A DNA stretch of 64,000 nucleotides from Furcasterigmium furcatum (lineage: Eukaryota > Ascomycota > Sordariomycetes > Glomerellales > Plectosphaerellaceae). The stretch is from contig BCIA01000001.1 of assembly GCA_001599815.1 (NCBI GenBank), positions 4,096,934-4,160,933 on the forward strand, given 5' to 3'. Positions 11,303 through 23,226 of this stretch are shown one piece after another. Under the pieces are notes generated by a model. The model was not told the DNA's origin and did no database searches. It worked only from the letters and a program-made list of their open reading frames with translations. The translations under genes and the position numbers were made by a program. Each line of letters opens with the position of its first letter. The first letter of the stretch is position 1.

Positions 11303-12598
11303 CTATGCCGCAACAGTCGCGACCTTCTGGCCGTCAGCACCAGCAGTCTCGCCACCCGGGTTCGTGAGAGCAGGGTCCTTCTCGGTGCCCTTGAGAGCCT
11401 CGAGGGCGGCCTCCTTCGCCGCTTCCGTATCGAACCAGGGCACTTCTACGTAGGGGGGCGCTTCTCCATTTGCCAGTGCCTTGGCTTCCTCTAGCCAAGG
11501 GCCGGCATTGCTGAACTGGCAGGGATCCAGCTCATTGCCATCCTCGTCCACGTTGGTCCCATCGGAGGGGCACACACATTTGCCGCCGTACTCCTTTGGG
11601 AGGTTCTCGGCGGGAATCTGGGCAAGGAGCTCCTTCTGGTAGCCACTGCCAAGGATATGGATCTTCTTGACAGTGACGGGGTCGAGCCAGCCCTTGACGA
11701 TGCTCCAGACGCCGGAGAAACCCCAAGGGGCGTTGATGATGTAAAGCTTGCCAAGGCGCTCGGGATAATAGTTCTGAGAGATGACGGAGGCTTGGTTGAC
11801 ATAGGTGTAGACCTGGCCGGCCTTAGTGATGGAGACACCCTTCATGTCCATGATGGTGCAGAAAGTCTCGACGAGCTTGCCAGTCTTGCGGGAGGTGGCG
11901 GGGAAGCGAGAGCCGGCACACTTCTCGTACTCCACGGCGAGGTTGTCCAGCATGCGTTGGTCGGTGGTGATCTTTCGCATGGCGTTGAGATCGATATTGC
12001 CGAGCTTTTCGATGTACACGGGGCGACCGTCCTGTGCGAGTATCGGTGTCAGTCTCGAAAGGCGAGTCCATGGCGGCCATTGCTTACCTTGTCCGTTCCG
12101 TGGTAGAACTGAGGGTAGTACTTGACCATCTTCTTGCGCTCGACATATTTCCAGGTGGGCACCAGTGCGTCCAGGAGAGTCTTCTTGCGCCAGTCCTCAA
12201 ACTCAACGAACCTGTACCAACATTTAGGACCGGGTTATCCCCTCCACGTAGGTATCGATTAGCACTTACATCTGCTTGGTCAGGTTGACATCGAACTTGC
12301 GGGCACGCAGGAACCGCAGCTACCCAAAGATTAGCCATACGCAACTCAGACTGTCCTCAAAGCTTCCTACCATTGTCAGGGTGTCGAGACGCTCCTTGTA
12401 ACCCTCAGCCTCCAGCATCGAACGAAGCTGGAAGAGCTGGGCCTTCTGCATGTCGTCCAAATGGCCGGCATATCCCCTCTTCTCTTCCGCGGGATCAACA
12501 TAGGGGATGGTGGGAAACTTGTCGGCGAAGTCATCGTATTTGGGGTCGAGCTCGGGTGCCTTTTCCCAAGCCGGCTTCGTAGCGGTGGCGTCGGCCAT
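11303..12598 (-). CDS. SEC14: Sec14-type phosphatidylinositol/phosphatidylcholine transfer protein
   Basis: Exons on the minus strand are 12598-12371, 12319-12270, 12211-12088 and 12031-11303, giving 376 residues. All four joins keep the frame. Sec14 proteins exchange PtdIns and PtdCho between membranes and present PtdIns to kinases, supporting secretion from the trans-Golgi. Visible are the CRAL-TRIO N-lobe (LRFLRARKFDVNLTKQM, then FVEFEDWRK) and the lipid-binding lobe (DGRPVYIEKLGNIDL; GVSITKAGQVYTYVNQAS; YYPERLGKLYIINAPWGFSG; WLDPVTVKKIHILG; NLPKEYGGKC). The C-terminal tail of about 70 residues (WLEEAKALANGEAPPYVEVP...) is longer than in yeast (304 residues in total). The start chosen is the ATG of MADATATKPAW. 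No ATG lies in frame just upstream. Confidence 0.95.
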
Positions 12599-13431
12599 GT
12601 CGGGCAATATTTCAAGAGGATGAGACCGGGAGACTTGGAGCTAAAGAATTGAAACTGAGAGGGGAAGGAAAACCTAGTTGGTTCAACTTCAAGGGGTTGT
12701 CGAATCGAAGGAGAGAGGCAGCCGTCGGAGAGATATAGGTACCCGAGTAGTAGGTTTGAAATGTCTCCCAGGAGACGGAGGATGGGGGAGGAAATTAAAG
12801 GCTGCGGCCAGATTTGGCCCCGCCCACCACCGCCGCCCACCGCCCATTCCCCCGCCTCAGCCTGGCTTACGTACGTCGCCGTCCATATGCCGTTCGCCTC
12901 AAACGGGCTTTCCACGCGGCAACAGGTCGCAGATGTATTGGTTGGCGATAACGGCTGAACTACTAGGTCCTACAACTGCCTTCGCCAGAAGATGAGCAGT
13001 GACCTGCCAAAGCCGCAATGCGTGGGCTCCTTCAAGTTGGCCATGCTTCACATGCTCAGGTGCTCGGGGTAATGCGACTCAGCATGACGTAGTAGTGCGT
13101 ATCAGGAGTCGTTGGCACATAGGTATTGGTGGGAAGGAGTCTACCTCTAGTAGAGGGGTTATGGTGACCTCACGTCCACGATTCGCTGTGCACCTAGGGT
13201 GTGGCAGATTGCTTGGCTCCTGGTTGCTCTGCCGTTTGCCACTGTCGAACACAGCGCTGGTATTATGTACAAAGGGGTTTTACGGCCTAGCACCTTCAAC
13301 ACGTTGGCTTTCATGACGCTATGGTGCGCCTTTACCATGACTGGCCTTCTGCTGTGTGCATGACGTGAGCCGAAGTTGTGTCTGGCACTGGCCGGCCGGA
13401 TGGGCTGCTGTTTCTTCTCGAAGTCCTGCCT
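12599..13431. promoter_or_regulatory. Region between PFD3 3' end and SEC14 start
   Basis: Both flanking genes are on the minus strand, so this stretch is the SEC14 promoter and the 3' flank of the gene at its left, or vice versa along the strand. The bases next to SEC14 are purine-rich on the + strand (pyrimidine-rich leader on the coding strand). Nothing else is recognisable. Confidence 0.4.
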
Positions 13432-14350
13432 TCAAGCATCGGGCTCATCATCATCCTTGGAGTCGCCTCCTGAGGCCTCTTTTGTCTCGTCGCCCTTGTC
13501 TTTCCGCTTCTGTACCACCTCCCAGTTGTACACTCGAGCGAGCGCAACCTCCATCGTCTGAGGAAATCAGCCATGCCGTTTCAAACAAAAGCATCATGGT
13601 TACGTACTGTGATTTGCTCCCGCAAGAAGTCCAGATCCTCTTCGCAGTTGGCCAAGCTCTGCTTGGCTGTTGACAGCTTGCCATCCAGCAGCGTCTCGGC
13701 CTCGTCGATTTCGTACGAAAGCATGACATTGGCCTGCACCTCGTTAACACTGTCACCCGTAGAATATTGGAGCGGGAGTGCGCACCCCCAGCCAAATATA
13801 GACCTCCTCTGTCGCAGGGATGTTGGCCTTCGCGTATAGAGTATCGTTGAGTTCGAATGTGGTTTCCACTGGTTCGGGATCGTCCTTCAAAGTGTCAGCT
13901 TGACGAAAATCAGGCGTGGAAAGGAAGGAGTAGGTACCCTCTTGAGCTTGAGAAACCGGACAGAATCTAAAGTCTTCTGAATGTCCGGGATCTTCTCCTT
14001 CAACCCGCCCATCCTTTTCTGGAGGTTCAGTTCCATGAACTGGTACTTTCTAGAGGGCATCAATCATCAGCCTGGCCATTGCTTTCCGACCCCATCGCGG
14101 GAGCGCATCGCCGACCGATTGTCGGGTTGACTCACGAGATCATCTCCTGGAAGTTTCGCAGGGTGGGCTCGACATCGGCTCGGGAGGAGACATAGTCCTC
14201 GACTTTGTCGACGAAAGGGGCGTAGGGAATTCCTCGGGGGTTGCTCGGCGTGGCATCCTTTCTGCGAGGCAGGAAATGTTAATAAATGTGCCGTGGCTGG
14301 GTGTGAATGGGCACATACTGTGTTGCCGCCGTCTCCTGAGCGCTCGACAT
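13432..14350 (-). CDS. PAC10: Prefoldin subunit 3 (Pac10/VBP1 family)
   Basis: Six exons on the minus strand: 14350-14319, 14261-14136, 14049-13938, 13884-13786, 13733-13608 and 13557-13432, giving 206 residues. All five joins keep the frame and all have GT...AG ends. Prefoldin is the hexameric chaperone that hands unfolded actin and tubulin to the CCT chaperonin. Subunit 3 is an alpha-type subunit. Family features are visible: the N-terminal entry GIPYAPFVDKVEDYV, the first coiled-coil helix (FQEMISKYQFMELNLQKR), the central beta-hairpin region (TTFELNDTLYAKANIP, then VYIWLGANVMLSY with the EIDEAETLL block), and a second helix ending VYNWEVVQKRK. The acidic tail (SKDDDEPDA) is typical. Only fragments of this gene appear as open frames because the exons are short. 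Confidence 0.93.
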
Positions 14351-15013
14351 TTTGCAGGGTTGAGGCGCCAAATCGATGCGTTTCTGGCGTGGATCTGAAA
14401 ATCACAAGTTGGGACCGGAGCTCCAGTTCGAAGTGTTGGAGGGGTTCTGGGATCTCACCGAGGTGAGGTCCTGCAAGCTCCGCCCTCACCGAGACGAGGT
14501 GGGTCGTGGACACGTGATGCAGCTACGTTGCTGCAGTTGATGGAGCTGGCGGCAAGTGAAACATCCAAGTCTGCACCACATTGGCGCATAAACCACCCCT
14601 ACATACTTCAACGACGTTGGTACAGTACCTTTTCCAACATGAGGAGCTTCAAGGACGCGTCTGTGCACATCTTCCATGCCAGCATGTTCGCCAAGGCAGT
14701 CTGCCGTCGAATTGTGACACCCCGTTGGCTTCGATGAAGCTGTGCCCGGGGTAGTATCACCTCCCGGCGCCTACGAGCGAAACGTCTGGGTGCCTCTCGG
14801 ACTCGGAGACTTGGCAACCATGCTTGTGCTGCGGATGGCGAAGCGCGCGCGTCAGAATCAGGCTGGACTACCGCATATCCATGTTCGACAAGATGCAAAT
14901 ACTGTGATGGCCTCACCTCATCCTCCCTCACGCCGCGCTTCTCTTGTTGTTCCTAGTACCATGGACCTTTATTGAATCAACCTGTCGCCATTGACCTGAA
15001 ATCGCCTATCACC
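14351..15013. promoter_or_regulatory. Divergent promoter region of prefoldin 3 and the NLR gene
   Basis: About 660 bp between two diverging start codons. No coding feature or recognisable regulatory motif is seen. Confidence 0.4.
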
Positions 15014-18000
15014 ATGCCCCTCTGGCGAAGTAGCGCCCGTCACGATGATGCCGTTGTGGTACAGCAGCCAACACAGCGGAAGCGCGACCGGTTTCGCTCT
15101 TTCGTTGCTGGAACCACTTCTCCAAAGCCGCAAAAGCCGAATGTAGATTCCAGACATGATTCGAAAATCGACATACGAAGTGACGCTAGCACCGAGTTGG
15201 TCTGCCAACAGACACCTCCATGTGTTCAAGGAAGCTCTACCGAAGCTGAGAGCTTGGCTGGGACCACAGCTTCGTCGGCGGAGTCCACGGTATCGACGTC
15301 CCTATGGGATCAAGCTTATGAAGCTCTCCGGGAAGATAGCAAGGACAGCAGAGTTCGAGTGGAGCGATATGAGCTATTGCTCACTGCCAAACTCAGGGCA
15401 GGCAATAGTGATGGTACGTGATATCTTGTTGGACAGCTTGTCCATCCTAGTCGACCTTATCTAACCATCACAGATGCCATCGGTGAAATGATTCAGTCCC
15501 TCGAGGCCGGCACCGACCTTCCGTCGGGCAACGACATAGATCCTCCTAACCGTCGATCGCAAATGGAGAAGATCCTCACCATCGGCGCAAAGGATATGGA
15601 CCAGCGAAGACTACGACTGTACATTGGCAGTAAAGAAGTCGTAGTCGGAGACCAAATGGCAAAAGTGTCCAAATTCGTCAACTGGTCTTCAGCCTGGGTG
15701 GGCGCTGCTGCCACTCTGAATCCCGAAGCAAGCATTGCTTGGGCAGCAATCAGTCTGGCGCTGCCCCTGATCACCAATCCTGTCACGGCCCGGGAAGCGC
15801 ACACTGATGGCTACAAGGAGATGACGGCTTTGACAACTTACTATGCTCGTATGGAGAGCGTATATCTCCCTTCAGATATGCCCACGAGCGCGACGGAGAA
15901 TCCCGCTGTCCACGCCCTGAGGGAAGAGGTACAAGTTGGAATCCGAGATCTCTATAAAGCCGTCTTGGATTTCCAGATCAAAAGCGTTCTCCGTTTCTAC
16001 CGCAACCGTTTCAAAAACTTTTGGAGGGATGTGGGACAAATCGATGAGTGGTCTGACTTGAAAGCCACAATTGAACTCTGTGACAAAGAGGTCAAGAGGC
16101 TGGTGCAGGACGAGCGCATTGCGAAGACCCTTGCGTCGGTGAATGGGCTGGCAGAGGAATGGGGAAAGGCTCAACAGCTACAGCAGGACTGGGACCGACA
16201 CTTTTCACAGGTCCTGGAGGTTGCCACCGCCATCAAACAAGACCTGAAAACCTTCCACGCCGAACAACACACTCACAACAAACACGTGGAATCTTTCACT
16301 GCCATACAACTTGCGCACAACGAACGACAGAAGAAGGATACCGAGAAGCTTCATGAAATGATGAAGGTCATCGTAGATGGCAAGACTCGGGAAGGGGTGG
16401 TGAACTTACTCGCCGCCCTCGACCAGCAGATCCCAGGTGGAGCAAACCCCGACGACGCAATGGATCGTATCCCTGCCAGACTGCCCGATACTGCCAACTG
16501 GGTTCTCGCCAATGACTATTACCGAGAATGGCTCAATGCTCCATATGGCCTGCTGCTTGTATCCTGTCCTCCGGGATGCGGTAAGTCAGTGCTGTCAAAG
16601 CACCTCATTGCTGAAGCTCTCCCAGCTTCTCGCACCACCGACATTCTCTACTTCTTCTTCGACCAGCACACCATTGCTCAGGCCTTGTGCAGCATCTTGC
16701 ATCAGATTTTCAAGGCTTACGAGACGCTCGCCATTCCCTGGGTTTCTCAGTTCGAGGAAGAGGCCAGCATCCTCACCAGCCATTATAGGTTGTGGAACAT
16801 ACTCAAGGTCGTATTGAGCAAACTCGGTAGAAATCCCACCATCGTGCTCGACGCCATCGATCAATGCAAAGATGACAGCATTGGAGAGTTCCTCCGAGAA
16901 AGACTTGGAGGCGGCGACATCCACATTGCCATCACCACGAGGCCATTCACAGAGCTGACTTCGCCTTTTGACGACGACGAACTCCCGGCCCTTTTCCGCA
17001 TCTGTGGAGAGAACCAGACCGCCACCATTGCGCAAGAGGTGCAAATTTTCATCAAGCATGAGATCAAAAAGCTACGGTGGCCAGACCTTGGCAAGCGGTT
17101 GCTGGAAGAGCGAATGACGGAGGTTGGCAACCCGACATACCTCTGGGTCAGGCTGATCTTTGACTCTGTCCGGCCAGGCAAGAGCCGCCATTTCTACCCA
17201 ACTCTGGCAAACATCAAGAAGCTCATCTCTACTTTGCCGAAGAACCTTGAGGAGGCCTACGACAAGATCATGCAGCTCACGAAGGACCCAGATCAACTTC
17301 GAAGGGCAATGAGCATCATCATCGCCGCCCAACGTCCTCTGACTCTTCATGAGATGAATATGGCCATGCATATTTCCCCCGAGATTGTATCACTTCAAGA
17401 GCTAAAGGACAACCTTCTGGACGACAATCTTTTCGAGGAAGCGCTCAGACAATGGTGCAGCTCTTTCATCATCATCCAGAACAGCCGCGTCTTCCTACTC
17501 CACGAAACTGCGAGGGAGTTTTTTACCACGCCACCAGACGGCACGCTGGCCAATTCCACAATCTGGAAAGGGTCGATCCCCAAGGCTCAAGCACACCTCA
17601 CTCTCGCAGAGAGTTGCATGTGCTCACTCATGTTCAGTGATCTTCTAGATGAAGATGGCGAGCCGATCCTCATCGGACCTTCCGGCTCACTAGCCCGGGA
17701 GGACCTCCTGGAGCCAGACGGCTGGGGTCTCAACATCAATTTGAAGCACCCAAGATACTCGTTCATCATCTACGCGTCTATATACTGGGGACCTCATGTC
17801 CGGACAGTCGGGCAGCTGCCAGATGCCATGCATGCCACATACGAGCAGTTATGTGATCCAGCGGGCGCAACCGGCCGGTCATGGCTCTGCTTCTATCTGC
17901 ACCACGAGGGCTCTCCCGTCGTGTCTGCCGCCTTTTTAGACATTATTGGTGTAAAATGTTTACTGGGGCACTTGGATCAGGTGAAGACAGCCATGCAGGA

Positions 18001-19921
18001 AGATTCTCAGCTTCTGCGGCAACCTCTTGACCGTGGCGGGTCTGAGATGATATTCCCCCCGCTCCTGGCAGCCACGGCAGGCAATCAAGGGGATGTCACA
18101 AGTTGGCTGCTCGAACAGAATATCAACCCCAATGATGGATGGGGGCCAATGGCGCCCCTTGTCCTGGCCATCGAGGAGGGAAGTTCCACAATCCTCGACC
18201 TCGTTCCTTTGTTTCTCCGGAAAGGAGCCAAAACCGTCATGGCAGAACACGACGGACACGACGACAAGTCACCACTATGGGCGGCTTGCAAACGGGGTCT
18301 CGCAACTGTTACAGACCTTATTCTTTCTCATGAAGAGAAGACTGGTTCTGAAAGCACTCTGACTACGCGGTGTTTTGATACCACACCACTCGAGATCGTT
18401 CACGACGTCGCAACCACCCGCGTCTTGCTCAAACATGGCGCCGACCCAGGCCTCCCAAATGCTTCAGGATCATTTCCACTGTGCTCCAAGAAGTCTGTCG
18501 AGGCAAAGCTCGCACTCATTGAGAGCCTCAAGAGCAGCGGCGGGTCTGAATCCATGCTACTTCACATGCTGCGGCAAGCTTTGGGGAACGCAAAGACTCG
18601 CGCCGAAGTCGCACTTTACTTCGATCATGGCTTGGCTTCATGCGTAAAGACTGAAGAGGGAGAGCACCTTATCTTTGGCATCGCCGATCTGCAGCACGAC
18701 GGGCTGGATCAACAACGCCACCGACTTGACCAGTCTGCAATGATGCGAGAACTCCTCTTACACTGCGACCCAGAGACCAAAAGTCCCGAGGGCCTGACTG
18801 CGCTGCAGTATTATATTGCCCATGGCTCGTACACCGCCGCCCTGGTCTTGTTGAGCCAAGATGCCAATGTCCGCGTCAGGGACGGTTGTGGCCGAACAAT
18901 ACTGCATCTCACATTTCACCGGGTCCTCCGAGATTCTGGCCCCCCAAACGAGCCTCCAGAAGAACTGGTGACTGCAGTACTCCGCGCAGTCCGTAAGCAC
19001 GAGGACATCTTGCATGCGCGAGATTCGAATGGCCGGACCGCCTTGCACTACGCCTGCGACACCCCGTCAAGTGCCTTTGTGCAGCTACTCCTAGACGAAG
19101 GTCTTGACATCGAGGCAAGAACCCATGGCGGCTTGACTCCTCTCTTGGTTTCGATCTACAAGTCGCGGGGAATCTATCCTCAAGTCTTGCTGGAAAACGG
19201 GGCAGATGTTGGCGCCCAAGATCTTCGAGGTCGCTCAACACTTCACCTGCTCCTCAGTAAGCGGGATGCGAGACTGAGCGACGACACACTCACCACGGTC
19301 CTCAAGGCCATGCCCAACCCCGACCTCCGAGACGATGAAGGCCGGACACCGCTCATGTGTTATCTCGGCCTGCAACTTCTTTCAGCAAACGAACACCTCC
19401 CCCTGTTTCTAGGCCGAGGCGCTAGCTGCCGCCTCGTAGATAATGCTGGACGACAGGTCCTGCACTTTTTGCATCCTGCTTGCGACTGGCCTGCTTCTTC
19501 AATAAAGGCGTTAGTCGAGCATGGGGCCGACGTTCTGGCCAGGACATCAGAGGACGAAACTGCGCTGCACACAATCATGCTGCCGACTTCCTACACAGGC
19601 CCCTTGTACAAAAAGTCCTGGCATCAGCCTCAGATTGCCGCAACTCTCCTCGATCAAGGGGCCGAGGTGGATGCGAAACGGCACGACGGCAAGACTCCTC
19701 TCCATCTTGCGTGCGAGAACAAGTGCTTCAACACCGCACGTGTGCTTCTGGAAGCAGGCGCCGATCCATCTGCCGTCGATGCGGAGGGCAGGATGCCACT
19801 GGACCTTGTGCACGGGGAGAAACGAAGGCAGCGATTTGAGGAGCTGCTCTCGGGATCTGGAGATTTTGTGCCAGCAGGCAAAGATCCGCTCCGTGAGCCT
19901 CTGGACGCCGAGAAGGATTGA
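15014..19921 (+). CDS. NLR-like protein: NWD N-terminus, NACHT NTPase, ankyrin repeats
   Basis: Exon 1 is 15014-15413 and exon 2 is 15474-19921, joined through a 60-bp intron, giving 1615 residues. Such STAND proteins are fungal counterparts of animal and plant immune receptors. Some control heterokaryon incompatibility or non-self recognition; the role here is not shown. Layout: residues 1-95 low complexity; LWDQAYEALRED through about residue 390 matches the N-terminal domain of NWD-type NACHT proteins (includes FVNWSSAWVGAAATLNPEAS); Walker A CPPGCGKS with the lysine at 504; Walker B IVLDAID at about 590-596; a winged-helix/HETHS-like stretch (RPLTLHEMNMAM, VFLLHETAREFF) at about 740-800; ankyrin repeats from about 990 to 1600, clearest as GRTALHYAC, GKTPLHLACENKCFNTARVLLEAGADP. 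The ATG in CACCATGCC is chosen; the next in-frame Met in exon 2 would lose part of the N-terminal domain. Confidence 0.92.
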
Positions 19922-20180
19922 TCAAATCCCATGTTGTAGGGGTACCTTCTAGATTGGAAAATACACTACATATACCCAAACATCCATTATAGACGGCACT
20001 TCAACATCCCAACTGTTTGGCTAGCTTAATAAGCACCTATATGGTGTTGAAGTCCAAGTGTATGTGTTCGCATTGAGGGGTATCATATAAAGTGGAAGTC
20101 GTTATCATGTGCTAGCCCCCGCTACTTCGTGTTGGTCTTTGTGCCCTGCCGACGACGGGTGAGTCTCAAGCCGGGGTCAA

Positions 20181-20621
20181 TCAATCCGTGTCCATCTTCT
20201 CGCCCTCCGTGCCGAACTTGACTCCTCGCTCCCGCAGATTCTCGAGGACCTGCCTCTGCACCTTGATCTTCTCCTCGAGCTCGCGGATCTCCGCCTCCTG
20301 CTCCTCGGCGTCCCGATCCATGTCGGGCAGGGACTTGATCTGTGCTCTCGCCCGCTGTATCTTGTGCTTCAGAGTGTCTGTCTGCGTGGAAAGCTCCCGC
20401 AGGTTCAGATTGCTGGCACCTCCTGGGCTGGCGCCGAGAGGGTTGGGTGTTGTTCCCGTGGGAAGCGGGGTTGCCCCGGTGATGCCGCCAGCGTTCGCGG
20501 AAGGATTGGACGATTGTATGGCGGCGCGCAAGCGGCTGAGGATCGCGGTGAGCTCCGTGAGAGCATCGAGAGAGTCGGGCGACAGCGTTGATGGCAGTGC
20601 GAGAGGGTTTGTGGAAGACAT
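20181..20621 (-). CDS. MED9: Mediator complex subunit 9 (Med9/Cse2)
   Basis: A single exon of 146 residues. Med9 belongs to the middle module of Mediator, which bridges activators and RNA polymerase II. The C-terminal half (LRELSTQTDTLKHKIQRARA, then DAEEQEAEIRELEEKIKVQR and QVLENLRERGV) is the helical coiled-coil block of the family. The N-terminal part has LDALTELTAILSRLRAAI followed by a Gly/Pro/Thr-rich linker. The protein ends KMDTD. It converges with the NLR gene, with 259 bp between stop codons in which nothing else is seen. Confidence 0.85.
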   Translation of the reverse strand: MSSTNPLALPSTLSPDSLDALTELTAILSRLRAAIQSSNPSANAGGITGATPLPTGTTPNPLGASPGGASNLNLRELSTQTDTLKHKIQRARAQIKSLPDMDRDAEEQEAEIRELEEKIKVQRQVLENLRERGVKFGTEGEKMDTD

Positions 20622-21221
20622 GGCTGGTGTCTGGTGGTCGAACGGCCTCCGGAGCTCCGTTATCGCAACGCAGGCAGCTCAGATCGGCCCGATGATCAGA
20701 CAATGCGTCGTCGATGGTTCAGCTTGCTTCAGAGTCGATCGATTCCTGAAGCCAAGGCTTCTGCGCGGCTATTCTCGCCGAAAATAGGGTCGATGAAAGG
20801 CGAGACTGTGGTTGGCCGGTGGTGAGAGCCTGAAGGTGAACGTACGACAGGACAGGAGTTGCAACTTGCAGCGGGAGCGAGCGCATGCCAAATCGATTGG
20901 CAACAAAAATGTTGAAGTCAATAGAGGGGCAGGAGCTGCTAGCACGACGCACAGTGTGTCCCGAAAACAGACTGTATCCACGCGCATATTTCTGTGGATA
21001 CTCACAGTGCCGAATCCGTTTCAAACGCAACAGGCGTTAAGAAAAATGACATAACACCCCACCATCGAACTGATAAACGCCTCTGCATCCCGTCTGGTTT
21101 CTGAATCCTCAGCTTCCTCACCTACCACCACCGCTCGAAAATCACGCAACACCTAAGATTCCCTCCTAGAGCTCTCACCTTACCGTTCGTTTGTTTTCGT
21201 GAGTTGCCAATTGCACCGAAA
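20622..21221. promoter_or_regulatory. Divergent promoter region of MED9 and phosphoglycerate mutase
   Basis: About 600 bp between diverging starts. The last 170 bp before 21222 are C/T-rich, as in a strong fungal promoter leader. No specific site is identified. Confidence 0.4.
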
Positions 21222-23226
21222 ATGGCCGGGTCCAACATCAGACCAGCTTGCCTGAGTACGTCCAAATCACTCCCTCCGCGCCCTCCGTCCTCCCCGTCGC
21301 GCAGTCATGGCAGTCCTGGCGGGAGCAGCAGTGGTGGTAGAGAGGTGCGCCGAAGAGAGACCTACTGGATGCCGTCGGAAGGCTACGAAGAACCTGCGGA
21401 CGAGGAGCTCAGGGCTGTTTCTGTTCCCGCCCGCCGCCCTGACTTGATCCTCACTGCTGCGTACATGCTCCTCTATGTTGAGCTTGCTTGGCTAATATTC
21501 TCGGTTATTCGTGCTCTACAGTCGTGATCGATGGCTGGGGTATTGCTTCCGCCGAGTCGCCCAAGAATGGCGATGCCATTGCGGCCGCCGAGACCCCCGT
21601 CATGGACGCCTTCTCCCAGAACAAGCCACAGTTCATCGAGCTCGAGGCTTCCTCCAACGCCGTCGGCCTTCCTGAGGGTCTGATGGGCAACTCCGAGGTT
21701 GGCCACCTGAACATTGGCGCCGGCCGTGTCGTCTGGCAGGACGTCGTCAAGATCGACAAGGTTATCAAGGATGGCCAATTCGCCGCCAACCCTGTCATCA
21801 AGGAGACGTTCGAGGCTGCCAAGAGCCGCAACGGCCGGTTGCACCTGTGTGGTCTCGTCTCCCACGGCGGTGTTGTAAGTTCGCATCGAACAGATGGACT
21901 GCAGAAGCCGGCTAACCTGTCGTAGCACGCCAAGCAGGACCACCTCTACGCCCTTCTCGAGGCCGCCAAGCAGTACGAGGTGCCCGAGGTCTACATCCAC
22001 TTCTTCGGTGACGGCCGTGATACCGACCCCAAGTCCGGCGCCGGTTACATGGAGGAGCTCGTTGGCAAGCTCCAGGAGATCGGCGTTGGCAAGATCGCCA
22101 CCGTTGTTGGCCGCTACTGGGCCATGGACCGCGACAAGCGCTGGGAGCGTGTCGAGGTCGCCCTGAAGGGCATGATCCTCGGCGAGGGCGAGGTGTCCGA
22201 AGATCCCGTCAAGACCGTCAGGGACAGGTACAAGCTTGATGACAAGTTCGCCAAGGACGAGTTCCTGACTCCGATCATTGTCAACGGCCCCGAGGCCCGT
22301 ATCAAGGGTAAGTGGATTCTATGCCTTGCCGCTGGGATTAAGTGCTGATTCCCTCTCAAGACGATGACACCGTCTTCTTCTTCAACTACCGCTCCGACCG
22401 TGTTCGTCAGATCACCCAGGTGCTCGGAGATGTCGACCGCGATGTCCTCCCCGACTTCGCCTACCCCAAGATCGCTCCCCTCGTCACCATGACCCGCTAC
22501 AAGACCGACTACCCCTTCACCGTTGCCTTTGAGCCGACAAGGATGGACAACGTCCTGGCTGAATGGCTCGGAAAGCAGGATGTCAAGCAAGTTCATATCG
22601 CCGAGACGGAGAAGTACGCTCACGTCACGTTCTTCTTCAATGGCGGTGTCGAGAAGGTCTACCCCCTGGAGACCCGTGATCCCGGCGACCTCGTACCTTC
22701 CGTCAAGTCCGTCGCCACTTACGACCTGGCACCCAAGATGTCCGCCATGGGTGTTGCAAACCGGGTCAAGGAGAGAATTGAGGAGGGTACCTTCCCCTTC
22801 ATCATGAACAACTTCGCGCCCCCTGACATGGTCGGTCACACTGGAAGCTACGAGGCGGCCATCGTGGGCTGTGCCGAGACGGACAAGGCCATCGGAGTCA
22901 TCGCAGAGGCCTGCCGCCAGAACGGCTACACCCTTTTCATCACGGCCGATCACGGCAACGCCGAGGAGATGAAGTTCCCCGACGGCAAGCCCAAGACCAG
23001 CCACACCACCAACAAGGTCCCCTTCATCATGGCCAACGCCCCTGCGGACTGGCGTCTGGAGCCTTTCGTTGACGAGCAGAAGGGCGAGCTCGAGCCAGTC
23101 CTCGGAGATGTTGCCCCCACTATCCTTGCCGCCATGGGTCTCTCCAAGCCCGACGAGATGGACGGCCACAACCTCCTCAACACGACGCCTAAGCGGTCGG
23201 CCGATAAGATTTCCGACAGCGCTTAG
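21222..23226 (+). CDS. 2,3-bisphosphoglycerate-independent phosphoglycerate mutase
   Basis: Exons 21222-21255, 21522-21874, 21926-22307 and 22361-23226 give 544 residues. The enzyme interconverts 3- and 2-phosphoglycerate in glycolysis, using two Mn ions and a serine nucleophile, without the bisphosphoglycerate cofactor used by yeast Gpm1. Catalytic features are present: IDGWG with the metal-binding Asp15, the nucleophile Ser69 in MGNSEVGHLNIGAGR, FFGDGRDTDP, GRYWAMDRDKRW, FNYRSDR, and the metal site TADHGNAEEM followed by TSHTTNKVPF. The first exon encodes only 11 residues and one base. Its intron is 266 bp, far longer than the other introns in the window, and it is open in the exon-1 frame. 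The start ATG has a good context (GAAAATGG). Confidence 0.97.
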
